NCBI RefSeq assembly: GCF_001704415.2
Contig: NC_030808.1
Coordinates: forward strand, 135,857,089-135,921,088
Direction of reading: 5' to 3'
DNA length: 64,000 nt
Source of the DNA: Capra hircus
Lineage: Eukaryota; Chordata; Mammalia; Artiodactyla; Bovidae
Positions within the stretch are counted from its first letter, which is position 1, and every line of letters starts with the position of its first letter. Shown here one piece after another: positions 23,281 through 32,420 of the stretch. The notes beneath the pieces were generated by a model. That model saw only the letters and a list, made by a program, of their open reading frames with translations. It did not search any database and was not told the DNA's origin. The translations under genes were made by a program, and so were the position numbers.

Positions 23281-24885
23281 TTCAGTTCAGTTTAGTTCAG
23301 TCGCTCAGTCGTGTCCGACTCTTTGCGACCCCATGAATCGCAGCACGCCAGGCCTCCCTTTCCATCACCATCTCCCGGAGTTCACTCAGACTCACATCCA
23401 TCGAGTCCGTGATGCCATCCAGCCATCTCATCCTGGGTCGTCCCCTTCTCCTCCTGCCCCCAGTCCCTCCCAGCATCAGAGTCTTTTCCAGTGAGTCAAC
23501 TCTTCGCATGAGGTGGCCAAAGTACTGGAGTTTCAGCTTTAGCATCAGTCCTTCCAAAGAAATCCCAGGGTTGATCTCCTTCAGAATGGACTGGTTGGAT
23601 CTCCTTGCAGTCCAAGGGACTCTCAAGAGTCTTCTCCAACACCACAGTTCAAAAGCATCAATTCTTCGGCACTCAGCCTTCTTCACAGTCCAACTCAGGA
23701 AAAACCATAGCCTTGACTAGACAGACCTTAGTCAGCAAAGTAATGTCTCTGCTTCTGAATATACTATCTAGGTTGGTCATAACTTTTCTTCCAAGGAGTA
23801 AGCGTCTTTTAATTTCATGGCTGCAGTCAACATCTGCAGTGATTTTGGAGCCCCCCAAAATAAAGTCTGACACTGTTTCCCCATCTATTTCCCATGAAGT
23901 GATGGGACCAGATGCCATGATCTTCATTTTCTGAATGTTGAGCTTTAAGCCAACTTTTTCGCTCTCCTCTTTCACTTTCATCAAGAGGCTTTTTAGCTCC
24001 TCTTCACTTTCTTCCATAAGGGTGGTGTCATCTGCATATCTGAGGTTATTGATATTTCTCCTGGCAATCTTGATTCCAGCTTGTGTTTCTTCCAGTCCAG
24101 CGTTCCTCATGATGTACCCTGCATAGAAGTTAAATAAGCAGGGTGACAATATACAGCCTTGATGGACTCCTTTTCCTATTTGGAACCAGTCTGTTGTTCC
24201 ATGTCCAGTTCTAACTGTTGCTTCCTGACCTGCATACAGATTTCTCAAGAGGCAGGTTAGGTGGTCTGGTATTCCTATCTCTTTCAGAATTTTCCACAGT
24301 TTATTGTGATCCACACAGTCAAAGGGTTTGGCATAGTCAATAAAGCAGAAATATATGTTTTTCTGGAACTCTCTTGCTTTTTCCATGATCCAGCGGATGT
24401 TGGCAATTGGATCTCTGGTTCCTCTGCCTTTTCTATAACCAGCTTGAACATCAGGGAGTTCACGGTTCACATATTGCTAAAGCCTGGCTTGGAGAATTTT
24501 GAGCATTACTTTACCAGCATGTGAGATGAGTGCAATTGTGTGGTAGTTTGAGCATTCTTTGGCATTGCCTTTCTTTGGGATTGGAATGAAAACGGACCTT
24601 TTCCAGTCCTGTGGCCACTGCTCAGTTTTCCAAATTTGCTGGCATATTGAGTGCAGCACTTTCACAGCATCATCTTTCAGGATTTGAAACAGCTCAACTG
24701 GAATTCTATCACCTCCATTAGCTTTGTTCGTAGTGATGCTTTCTAAGGCCCACTTGACTTCACATTCCAAGATGTCTGGTTCTAGATTAGTGATCACATT
24801 ATCATGATTATATGGGTTGTGAAGATCTTTTTGTTCAGTTCTTTCATGTATTCTTGCCACCTCTTCTTACTATCTTCTGGGTTAG
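23281..24885 (-). mobile_element. BovB LINE nested in Tigger1, antisense
   Basis: The copy runs on the minus strand from 'gatagtaagaagaggtggc' (about 24885), just ahead of the reverse transcriptase domain, to the 3' end at 23281 ('aactgaactaaactgaac' in sense). The endonuclease part is missing. It is one of the better preserved copies here, with two long open frames (23673-24470 and 23297-23686). Tigger1 'ccaaaacctaac' text lies on one side and 'cccaaagcaaagcc' on the other. Confidence 0.93.
23673..24470 (-). pseudogene. BovB reverse transcriptase fragment, 265-residue open frame
   Basis: RTE-type reverse transcriptase that copies element RNA into target DNA. The frame starts at an internal Met and holds motif A FIDYAKPFD (residues 43-51), the QG loop GVHQGCILSP (101-110) and the catalytic YADD (145-148), followed by the thumb-side LKLNIQKMKIMAS. 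The frame closes shortly after MVFPELDCEEG, where a small deletion (between 'ttcacagtccaac' and 'tcaggaaaaaccatag') removes bases present in other copies and shifts into the next frame (23297-23686). The N-terminal endonuclease is absent, so it cannot be a working element. Confidence 0.85.
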
Positions 24886-25609
24886 GTTTTAGGTTAAAGG
24901 AATATTGTGGCTGGTTTAAACTTGTATTCAGACCATTAAAACTTTCTCTACATTCACAATAAGACAGCTTTGCTTTCTCATCACTCATGTGTTTACTTTT
25001 AATTTCCTTCAAGAACTTTTCCTTATCCTTTGCTTTCAAAACTTAGACGTTTGGTGGAAAAGGCCTAGCCATCAGTTTTTGACATGCCTTCCTCACTAAG
25101 CTTAATCATCTCTAGTTTTTGATTTAAAATGAGACATGAGCAACTGTTCCTTTCACTTGAACATTTAGAGGCCATTGTAGGGCTATTAACTGGCCTAATT
25201 TCAGTATTGCTGTGTCTCATGGAGCCCCAGGGAGAGGGAGATGGATGGAGAACAGCTAGCTGGCTGCTGGAGCAGTCAGAACACACATAACATTTATCAA
25301 TTAAGTTCACCATCTAATAATGGTGCAGTTTGTGATGGCCCAAAGCAGTTACTGTAGTAGCATGAAAGACCACAGATTACCATATAAAACCGAGTATCAA
25401 TAATAATATAAAAGTATGAAATATGCCAGGACTACCAAAAGGTGACACAAAAACACCAAGTAGGCAAATGCGGCTGGAAAAATGGTGCTGATAAACTTGC
25501 TTGAAACAGGCTTGCATGCACCTTCAATATGTAAAAAATGCAATACCTGTGAAGTGCAATAAACTGAAGTGCAGTAAGAAAAAACAAGTACGCCTGTAGT
25601 GAGATTAAG

Positions 25610-25975
25610 CAAATTTGATTTTCATAAAGCTAACATGCAGAAATCAACTGCAGGTTCATACTTGGCAATAATCAGAATGATACCATTAACAACAGCAACA
25701 AAAATATAAAGTACCTAAGAATCCAGTTGACCCTGAGCAACACAAGAATCAGGGCCATTGACCCCTGAGCAGCTCAGTCAAAAATTCAAATGTAACTCTG
25801 TAGTTGGCCCTCTGTATTCATAGCTCTGCATCTTCAAATTCCATCAACTACAGACTGAGTAGCACTGGAGTACATACTTACTAGGAAAAAATCCATGTAT
25901 GAGTGTACCTGCACAGTTCAAACCCATGTTGCTCAAGGGTCAACTGCAAAACTAACAAAAGATATACAAGGTTTT
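25610..25975 (+). mobile_element. Old L1 ORF2 fragment carrying a MITE
   Basis: The text 'catgcagaaatcaactgcag', 'atgataccattaacaacag' and 'aatataaagtacctaagaat' parallels mid-ORF2 of L1, and 'caaaactaacaaaagatata' after the MITE continues it, ending in a T run at 25973-25985. It could be part of the same L1 that precedes Tigger1, but a large piece of ORF2 would be missing between them. Confidence 0.5.
25724..25946. mobile_element. Tigger-type MITE
   Basis: A 223-base element with matching inverted ends: 'cagttgaccctgagcaac' at the left and the complementary 'gttgctcaagggtcaactg' at the right. This is the terminal motif of small mammalian Tigger derivatives. There is no transposase. The interior ('ttggccctctgtattcatag') also fits that group. 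Exact family not assigned. Confidence 0.7.
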
Positions 25976-26045
25976 TTTTTTTTTTAATATAAAACACTTT
26001 TAAAGTGAAAGCATTATGTGATGATTCAAACAAATAAAGGATTTT

Positions 26046-26256
26046 ACTTGTCTCAGAAGGTAAAGCCTCTGCCTACAGTGTGGGGGACCTGGGTTCGATC
26101 CCTGGGTGGGGAAGATCCTCTGGAGAAGGAAATGGCAACCCATTCCAGTACTCTTGCCTGGAAAATCCCAGGGACGGAGGAGCCTGGTAGGCTATGGTCC
26201 ATGGGGTAGCAAAGAGTCAGACACAACTGAGCAACTTCACTTCACTTCACTTCAGA
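26046..26256 (+). mobile_element. Bov-tA SINE
   Basis: Head partly degraded ('cttgtctcagaaggtaaagc'), intact B-box-like 'gggttcgatccctgggtgg', body 'ggaaatggcaacccattcc', end 'gacacaactgagcaacttc' followed by a 'cacttcacttcacttcag' tail of three 5-base units. Confidence 0.9.
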
Positions 26257-27117
26257 ATAGACACAAATGAAAAGAGTCACCAGGGAAGTCTTGCTATAGA
26301 TATAGATATGGTAATGCTATAAAGGAAAGGGTTTAACCTCCAGGGGATAAGGAAGGTGACAGTTTACTTCCTATCTTGCAGGGTGTATACACAAGTATTC
26401 TGTTTTTCTTTAAACTGTATGTATAAATTTTACATTTCTTAATATGGATGGAATATTTTACTGCTTTTTAAAAAGTCTAGAACAAACTTAGCCCGATTAA
26501 TGCAAAATGTACCTAAGTCTGTTGTGCGCCACGCCCCAGGATTCCCATATTTTACATGTAGCACTTGAAAGAAGATACTAACTTTGTAAACTTTAAGAAA
26601 TGTGTCTTGAATAATCATTTCATTTTCAAAAGAGGAGGCAGCAGATGTTTTAAAATGCTAGAATAAACCCCTACCAGAAACATTCAATTTTAAGTGTAAT
26701 GGTCTTCTCCACTTTTTAGTTTTGAGTGGAAAGGTTTCTATGCAAGGTGTTTACATAAATATTCGGCTGTTTACTTCTGCACACAATGTAGAAAAGCAGA
26801 TATATGATGATAATTCAAGAACATTAAACAGGCATGGGCTCAGCAATGACAGAAAATTCAGGAAGAGTACACTAGCTATCTCATTAGCCTAATCCACTCA
26901 TGTTTTACAAGTGATTTGTTTCTAATGTTAGAGAAAGTGCCAAAATTTTGCAGATGATTTACTTTTTTGAAGAGTGTAAATTATGGTGGGTTAAATTATA
27001 GGGAAATAAATTATATTTCATTTACATACCAATATGCTCCCTTGGATGGGCAAGAAATGCTCAGAGATACACCTGGCTTAGGCATCAGCATATAACCCAT
27101 ATCCTGGGTTATCTGTA
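26257..27117. other. No recognised feature
   Basis: Unassigned AT-rich DNA. There is a small 'tatagatatagatatgg' repeat at 26294-26311. No gene seen. Confidence 0.45.
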
Positions 27118-27655
27118 CAGCAGACTGTATTTTCCAAAAATGGTCACTGCAATATTTCCAGTTCCACATGCTCTTCCAGAAACTTTCCACTTCCCTATCA
27201 AGAGAGAGTATCTATTTCCATTCCCACTGAACTTGAGCGGCTTTTCTAACTGCTTCAATGAACTGAACGCACTGTAGGGATGCTGTGTGATTTCCTAGGG
27301 TGGGTCATAAAAGATAAGGTTACAGCCTGACTTTCTCTCTTGAGTCAGGAGCTTTAAAGCACTGAGCTAGCACAGAAGTCTGGCTACCTTGCAGCAATTC
27401 ATGCTGGAGAGGTCACCAAGAAAGAGAGATGCCAGAGGAGCCCAGCTACTCCAGTCTTTCCAGACCAGGCTTCAGACATATGAGTGAGTGAGCTCAGATG
27501 ATTAAAGCCTTCAAGCCAACCCAGCTGATGCTGAGTGAGCAGAAATGAATGATCCCCATTGGACCCTGCCCACATTGCAGATCTGTGGGCAAAATAAACA
27601 TGGCCACTGGTTTAAGATACTAACTTTATTGTGCAGCATTAGATAACTGTTGTCA
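27118..27655 (+). mobile_element. MLT1-like LTR (MaLR)
   Basis: The order fits an old MaLR LTR: 'tccaaaaatggtcactgc', 'cttccctatcaagagag', 'ggtcataaaagataagg', an 'aaaataaacatggccactgg' polyadenylation region and the end 'gcagcattagataactg'. The sequence at 57138-57620 is a reverse-orientation relative: its 'ctattactgtgaaacaaatt' start mirrors this end. No internal genes accompany it. The subfamily is not assigned. Confidence 0.6.
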
Positions 27656-28099
27656 TTCATATCTGTGAGAAGGACATTGAATGCAAATGTCATCCTCTCA
27701 TGTCCCCAAAGGAACCACCAATCCAAACAACACAGTTTCTTAAAAACCAAAATGATGGCACCATATTTCACCCCAAAAGCAGTGAGCACCACCTCTGAAG
27801 GTTAAATTTGATTTAGGATTAAACTTTTTGCCACTGATCAATGATCCTATCAGTGAGTATCTTTATAATCCTATTATTTTAAAAATTTATTTAATATTTT
27901 TGCTTGTGATATCTTCAAAGGATTTCTGAGATGCAGTTTAACAACTTCTGCTTATAAATGAATTACTCCATTTATGTATTTCCCTTTCATTCTGGTCCAT
28001 TTATGTTGGCATCTTCAGAATGGCATCAAGCATCCTCCTCAAACACAGTGGAACCAAACTGAAATCACTACTATTGGATATTACTGAAATTAGTGGAAA
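27656..28099. other. No recognised feature
   Basis: Unassigned DNA; the 93-residue antisense frame over 27511-27792 overlaps the LTR end and has no known motif. Confidence 0.45.
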
Positions 28100-28310
28100 A
28101 TAATTAGACTTTAGAGCCAAATAAAATCCCTTCTCACTTACTTTGTGACCCTAGGCAAGCTAGAGTACTTTCCTGAGTACTTATATTGATTTGTAAAATG
28201 GAAATAATACCTATCTGTCTTGTAGAGTGGTTATAGAATTAAATGAGCCAATATGTAAAAAAACACTTAGTATGCCTTGTACACCTAATAGGCAATCAAT
28301 AAGTTTCCTT
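28100..28310 (+). mobile_element. MIR SINE
   Basis: Recognisable MIR order: 'cttactttgtgaccctaggc', 'ttgtaaaatggaaataatac', 'tagagtggttatagaattaa', 'atgagccaatatgtaaaa' and a tail 'taggcaatcaataag'. Confidence 0.8.
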
Positions 28311-29009
28311 TCCTTGACATACCTCTGTTTCTTTTTAAACAACTGAATGACAGGAGTACAAAGGCTCCTGCATTTGCCTGGCAAAAAGCTGCCCTCCTGA
28401 GAAAGTCAGGCTCAGCTTCCTATCTGTGAGTACTGCCTCAACACTTGAAGTAGGCCTCCAGCCCACTCTGGGAACTTCAACAGCAGTACTTTACTGGGGT
28501 CTTCTGTTCTGCTTTGCTTTGTTATAGTTGTTTAAATGGTAAATATTTGAGCAAAGTTAACTGCATTCCAGCTGCTGCTTTTTCCTTTGTCATCATACCT
28601 CTTCAGCAACAAAGAACTGATTTATATTTTTTGTTTACAGGTCACTGGTGGACTTTATGCCATAGAGATGCCTGAGCTGAATTACTGAAGGTAGCGAAAA
28701 AAAAAGGCAACCTGGAGGTTTTAGAGGTTTTGGCCAGCAACCTCAAAATATCAGCAGACAAAATGAATGATGTTATGGGGATAGGTAAAACCAGCCATTC
28801 TTCTGAATATCTTCATCTGGTTCATGCTCAGCTTCTCAGAGCCTGATGAAGCCTCTGGGGTAGACAAAGCACATGACTGAGAACAAGAGGCCTGCCTCCC
28901 ACTTGCTACATGTTCTCAGGAAGTGACTTCACAGGCCTCTGGTTATCTGGGAAGCTGCAGGATTAGTCAAGATGATCAAAACATGTGACGGTTGAGATGG
29001 GCCTTGAGA
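28311..29009. other. No recognised feature
   Basis: Mixed-composition DNA with no named repeat. Around 28630-28700 a pyrimidine tract and 'ttacag' precede a short open segment, which resembles a splice acceptor by chance only; no matching donor or reading frame supports an exon. Confidence 0.4.
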
Positions 29010-29110
29010 CCACCTGGTCTAACATTTGACAGGTGAGAAGTGAGGCCCAAAGCAAGCCAATGGCTTTCCTGATATCACACCCCTCACAGCTCATGGACTA
29101 AGGATTAGCA
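29010..29110 (-). mobile_element. MIR SINE fragment, antisense
   Basis: The text 'gaggcccaaagcaagccaat' followed by 'atatcacacccctcacagct' parallels the antisense MIR core ('gaggcccagagaggt', 'ggtcacacagct'). Partial and diverged. Confidence 0.5.
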
Positions 29111-29678
29111 TACAAGGTTGTCCTTCTGTCATTGATAATCATTCCACAAAGTCCTATTTAAAAATTATTTGATTTGATGGTAATGAGGAAGGCGCACAAT
29201 GTGCATTCCTACTCAAATTAGTTCAAAATGACTCAACAGACTGAATTTCTGAGCTAGTTTTCTTACCAAGGGAGGACTTGTTACTGTCTTGGATAACACA
29301 TTATTCCTTAGACCTGGAAAAGCTCTGGAAGTACTTTTTACCTTATATGTCCCAGAATGCACAGGGTGAATTTCAACACTGTAATTGACGGTGTCCCTTG
29401 AAAGTAAGTATCCAATAGGAACTGATGAACTCTGTGCTCTATAAGCTCTTGGTGATCATGCTATATGCCAAACAAGGTTCAGACCCAAGCAAAATGCAAA
29501 GCAAAAAAATTCTAGTAAGGCTAAGGGGGCGGGGGCGGCGGTTATCTTCCAAATTATTACCTACCTACCTACGTATTTCTTAATTCCTCCTGCCTAGGGA
29601 AAAAAGAGAGGTTCTTAAAGGTTAACAGGTCTAATCACAGGTGACCATAGTGAAGAACCCTGATTTGCCCAAAGAAAA

Positions 29679-29917
29679 ATATTTCCATGGGTAGAAGGGA
29701 CTGTGAGGCTTCTTGACCCAGTCACTCTAGAAGTCTGGAGCAAGGGGCTGAGGAACATTTTCTAATTCAAATGAATATAAATCAAACACTATGACCTTAA
29801 TTAAGAACCACGCTGAAAGGTGAACATTTGAATCCTCCACTAAAATGGAAACTAGAGCCAAATGTGATGAAAGATTAAGACAAAGGAGGGTCTATAAGCA
29901 GGAAACACTCTGATGTA
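29679..29917 (+). repeat. Inverted-repeat arm A of an unassigned sequence
   Basis: About 240 bases from 'tttccatgggtagaaggg' to 'aacactctgatgtaa' match, in reverse complement, positions 32062-32307. Shared blocks include 'cttcttgacccagtcactct' and 'agaagtctggagcaagg' and, further on, 'gaaactagagccaaatgtga'. Mismatches and small gaps are spread along the arm; by eye roughly 85-90 percent of bases agree. I cannot name a repeat family for it. Confidence 0.8.
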
Positions 29918-30209
29918 AAGGAACCGAGCCAGTGTGGAGGATGGTCACAGAAGCCCGAGGCAGGCACATCGCCATGTTCTCATCTGTTGAGGGTACGTCT
30001 GGGAGCACAGTGGAGACAGCATAGTCAGCCAAACAGATAACCTTGCTAGGAGGGCTCTAATACAGTTTAAATGGAAATCTCTTTTAAAAATGTAAACTCT
30101 TTGTCTGTAGTTCCCAGCTTACAAAGTGAGGTCCTTTCCCCATTAGAATTCTCAGGTAGGACTCACAACTGAGGTATGTGGGAGTGAAGAATGGAAGCTG
30201 GAGAAAGGC

Positions 30210-30716
30210 AGGCCTGTCTATGCTGTCCAACGTGGCAGCCACTACCAGCCAAGTGTTGCTACTGAGTGCCTGAAATGTGGCTAGTGAGACAGGAACTGCA
30301 TTTTATTTTAAATTTTATTTAACTTTAAATTTAGAAACAGATACTGATTCAGTTATTGTAAAGTTGATATGCATTGTGGAATGACTTGGGTATGTGAATC
30401 TACCTTTTCAACTGTAAATTTTAATCTAAATACAGATCATGTGTTTTCTGTGAAAACGTACTGTCCAAATTTAGATGAGCTATAAGTGAAAAATGTACAC
30501 TGGATTTCAAGATTTAATATGGAAAAATGTAAAATATCTCATATAATTATATTAATTACTGTTAAAATGGTAATCTCAGTATACATTTGGTTAAATATAT
30601 TAAAATTAATTTTACCTGTTTCCTTTCACTCTTAAGTGGCTACTAAAAGATTTAAAATTACATAGAAGTGCACATTTGAGGTTCACATTTTATTTTTATT
30701 AGATAGTGCTGCTTAA
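30210..30716. mobile_element. Old hAT-type DNA transposon, unassigned
   Basis: The left side 'gctgtccaacgtggcagcc' and 'actgagtgcctgaaatgtgg' and the right side 'aagtggctactaaaagat' and 'agatagtgctgctt' look like inverted ends of an old mammalian hAT-type element (ends of the 'gcagcactgtccaa' type). The interior is AT-rich and non-coding. Family left open. Confidence 0.5.
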
Positions 30717-31445
30717 ATTTGTCAGGCTGCCTCACTTTTCTGAGTCTAAAAATGGGCTTTTGGTGACAGAGTGTGCAGCTCTAAAGCACAGTTCCAGCTT
30801 TCTTGCATGTTTAGCTAGGGTTTTGTGAGTGCATTGCTATTTACCCCATGAAATCACATGTACAACACTCTGCTTTGTAACTGGACTTGTATTATCGCTT
30901 TTTTCTGTTACCACCCATTTCATGTTAGCTGCATTGTTAGTCAGCTTATAATTAAATTAACTGTGAATCATTTTAGCGGCCTGTGAAGTGGTAACTAGTC
31001 CATTTTGTGGTCTTTTGACACACTGTTTTTATAATTTGCATCATTGGCTAATTAGTTGATATTTAAAATTCCTTGACGATTTCTCTGTGGTTTCATGCTT
31101 GATTTCTTTCCGAGTATTTGTTAAGGAACAGTTCTGTATGTTTTCCTTGCTGTTGGAGTTCTCTGATGGTGTGTCTGCTTTCATCATTGGTTTTGATTTC
31201 CTGTCTCATCCTGTTGTCTGCTTAGTCGTCGTCAATCCAGACCCCCCTCCCCCCGCCGCCCCCGAGGCTGTAGTTTACCCATCCTTCTCCCCTCGCCCGT
31301 CCCCCCACTTGCTCTGGTCATAGTTGTGCTGTGGTCCACAGCGTGTGTGCCCTTAGTCGGGTTTGTGCTTTGTCTTCATGTCTCATTAAATGGTGTTTTT
31401 CCCCCATAGCAGTAAGTTGAACTGGTGTATCACTATGCAGTTACA
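30717..31445. other. Unrecognised DNA with a C-rich patch
   Basis: No named repeat. At 31242-31263 runs C6, C6 and C5 lie close together, and more C runs follow to about 31310, in otherwise AT-rich DNA. The 78-residue frame over 31087-31323 has no known motif. Confidence 0.5.
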
Positions 31446-31563
31446 GGAGAAGGCAACCCACTCCAGTACTCTTGCCTGGAAAATCCCATGGATGGAGGAA
31501 CCTGGGTGGCTGCAGTCCATGGGGTCACATAGAGTTGGACACGACTGAAGTGACTTAGCTTAG
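31446..31563 (+). mobile_element. Bov-A-type SINE monomer
   Basis: One unit: 'ggagaaggcaacccactcc', 'cctgggtggctgcagtcc', 'gagttggacacgactgaag', end 'tgacttagcttagg'. No tRNA-like head. Confidence 0.88.
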
Positions 31564-32061
31564 GTTAAATTCTAGCAGGTCTAGATAAGAATATCACTTT
31601 ATAAAAAACATTATAACCAATATACATTTTAGTTTCTTTGTCAAGATCAAACTAGAGAAAGGTTATACCATCTGAAGAGTCCAAAGATAGTTTTTCTAAT
31701 TATACTCTCCCAGTAAATTAAAATTTGACATTTGGTTTACAAATTTACCTCAGATTAACTTGTCAATCAATCATTAAATGATCAATTAAAGTAAAAATGA
31801 TGCTAAAGGTACAGACCAAAACACTGATGAAGGAGTGAATTCTGAAACAGAATACAGTAACCTCTACTCTGGGTCCTATGCCATCCTTTGTATTTATGCA
31901 TCACTATAATTCAAATATTTGATAATAAATATCATGTTCTATTAGTCTTCTTTATACGACCCAAGAGAAAAAACCACACTAAAAGAAACATTACACTGTA
32001 TGCTGCAACTACTGAGCCCACATTCTCTGGAGTAGAGGCGAATGTGAGGCTTCTTACACAC
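31564..32061. other. No recognised feature
   Basis: AT-rich DNA. The 82-residue frame over 31888-32136 runs into the inverted-repeat arm and has no known motif. Confidence 0.45.
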
Positions 32062-32307
32062 TTACATCAGTGTGTTTCCTGCTTACAGGCCCTCCTTTGT
32101 CTTTCCTATTGTTTCATTCTTCACATTTGGCTCTAGTTTCTGTTTCAGTGGAAGATTCAAATGTCCACATTTCAATGTGGTTCCTGATTAAGGTCATAGT
32201 TTTATTTACATTAATTTGAATTAGAAAATGTTCCTCCTCAGTGCCTTGCTCCAGACTTCTAGAGTGACTGGGTCAAGAAGCCTCATTGTCCCCTCTACCC
32301 ATGGAAG
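32062..32307 (-). repeat. Inverted-repeat arm B of the unassigned sequence
   Basis: Reverse-complement partner of 29679-29917. On the minus strand it reads 'ccatgggtagaggggacaat' to 'ggaaacacactgatgtaag'. Its outer edge abuts a CHR-type SINE at about 32305. The two arms differ by substitutions and small insertions, so they are not a recent duplication. Confidence 0.8.
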
Positions 32308-32420
32308 AGGGGTTGTGGGTCACAACTAGAGAGCCTGTGCACCACAAAGAAAGATTCTGCATGCAGCAACTAGGACCCAACACAGCCAAGTAAGTAAATA
32401 AATAAATATTTTTAAAAAGA
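32305..32420 (+). mobile_element. CHR-type SINE, 3' part
   Basis: The text 'cacaactagagagcctgtgc', 'ccacaaagaaagattctgc', 'agcaactaggacccaacac' and 'agccaagtaagtaaataaat' matches the 3' part of the CHR SINE of whales, hippos and ruminants. The tRNA-like head is missing. Confidence 0.75.

Larger units (their letters stand above)
21818..25175 (-). pseudogene. Tigger1 transposase relic
   Basis: The N-terminus is readable from the ATG at 25175: MASKCSSERN then LNQKLEMIKLSEEGMSK, the CENP-B/pogo-type DNA-binding start. Further on, KEKFLKEIK is seen near 24990-25020. After the BovB insertion a KQQIFHVD segment and FYWKKMPSR lie around 23070-23125, before the catalytic DDE region, and the C-terminal text (ELVPTLMDDFEGF-like) is near 22300. 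Frames are broken by point changes and by the three insertions, so no active transposase can be made. Confidence 0.85.
21425..25598 (-). mobile_element. Tigger1 DNA transposon (pogo/TcMar), antisense, three insertions
   Basis: Read on the minus strand, the left terminus is the inverted repeat at 25578-25598 ('caggcgtacttg' followed by T-rich text), with the flanking TA. The 5' UTR, transposase and 3' part follow in Tigger1 order down to 'cactttattataatattg' near 21425, where the distal 3' inverted repeat is lost or unrecognisable. Interruptions: Bov-tA at 21487-21706, Bov SINE at 22705-22832 and BovB at 23281-24885. Without them the element is about 2.2 kb. Tigger1 is a fossil family in mammals. 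It sits in old L1 sequence. Confidence 0.88.

Noticed and set aside
28620..28700. Possible exon after a pyrimidine tract and 'ttacag'
   Set aside because: Frame is short, stops quickly, and no donor site or homologous protein is apparent.
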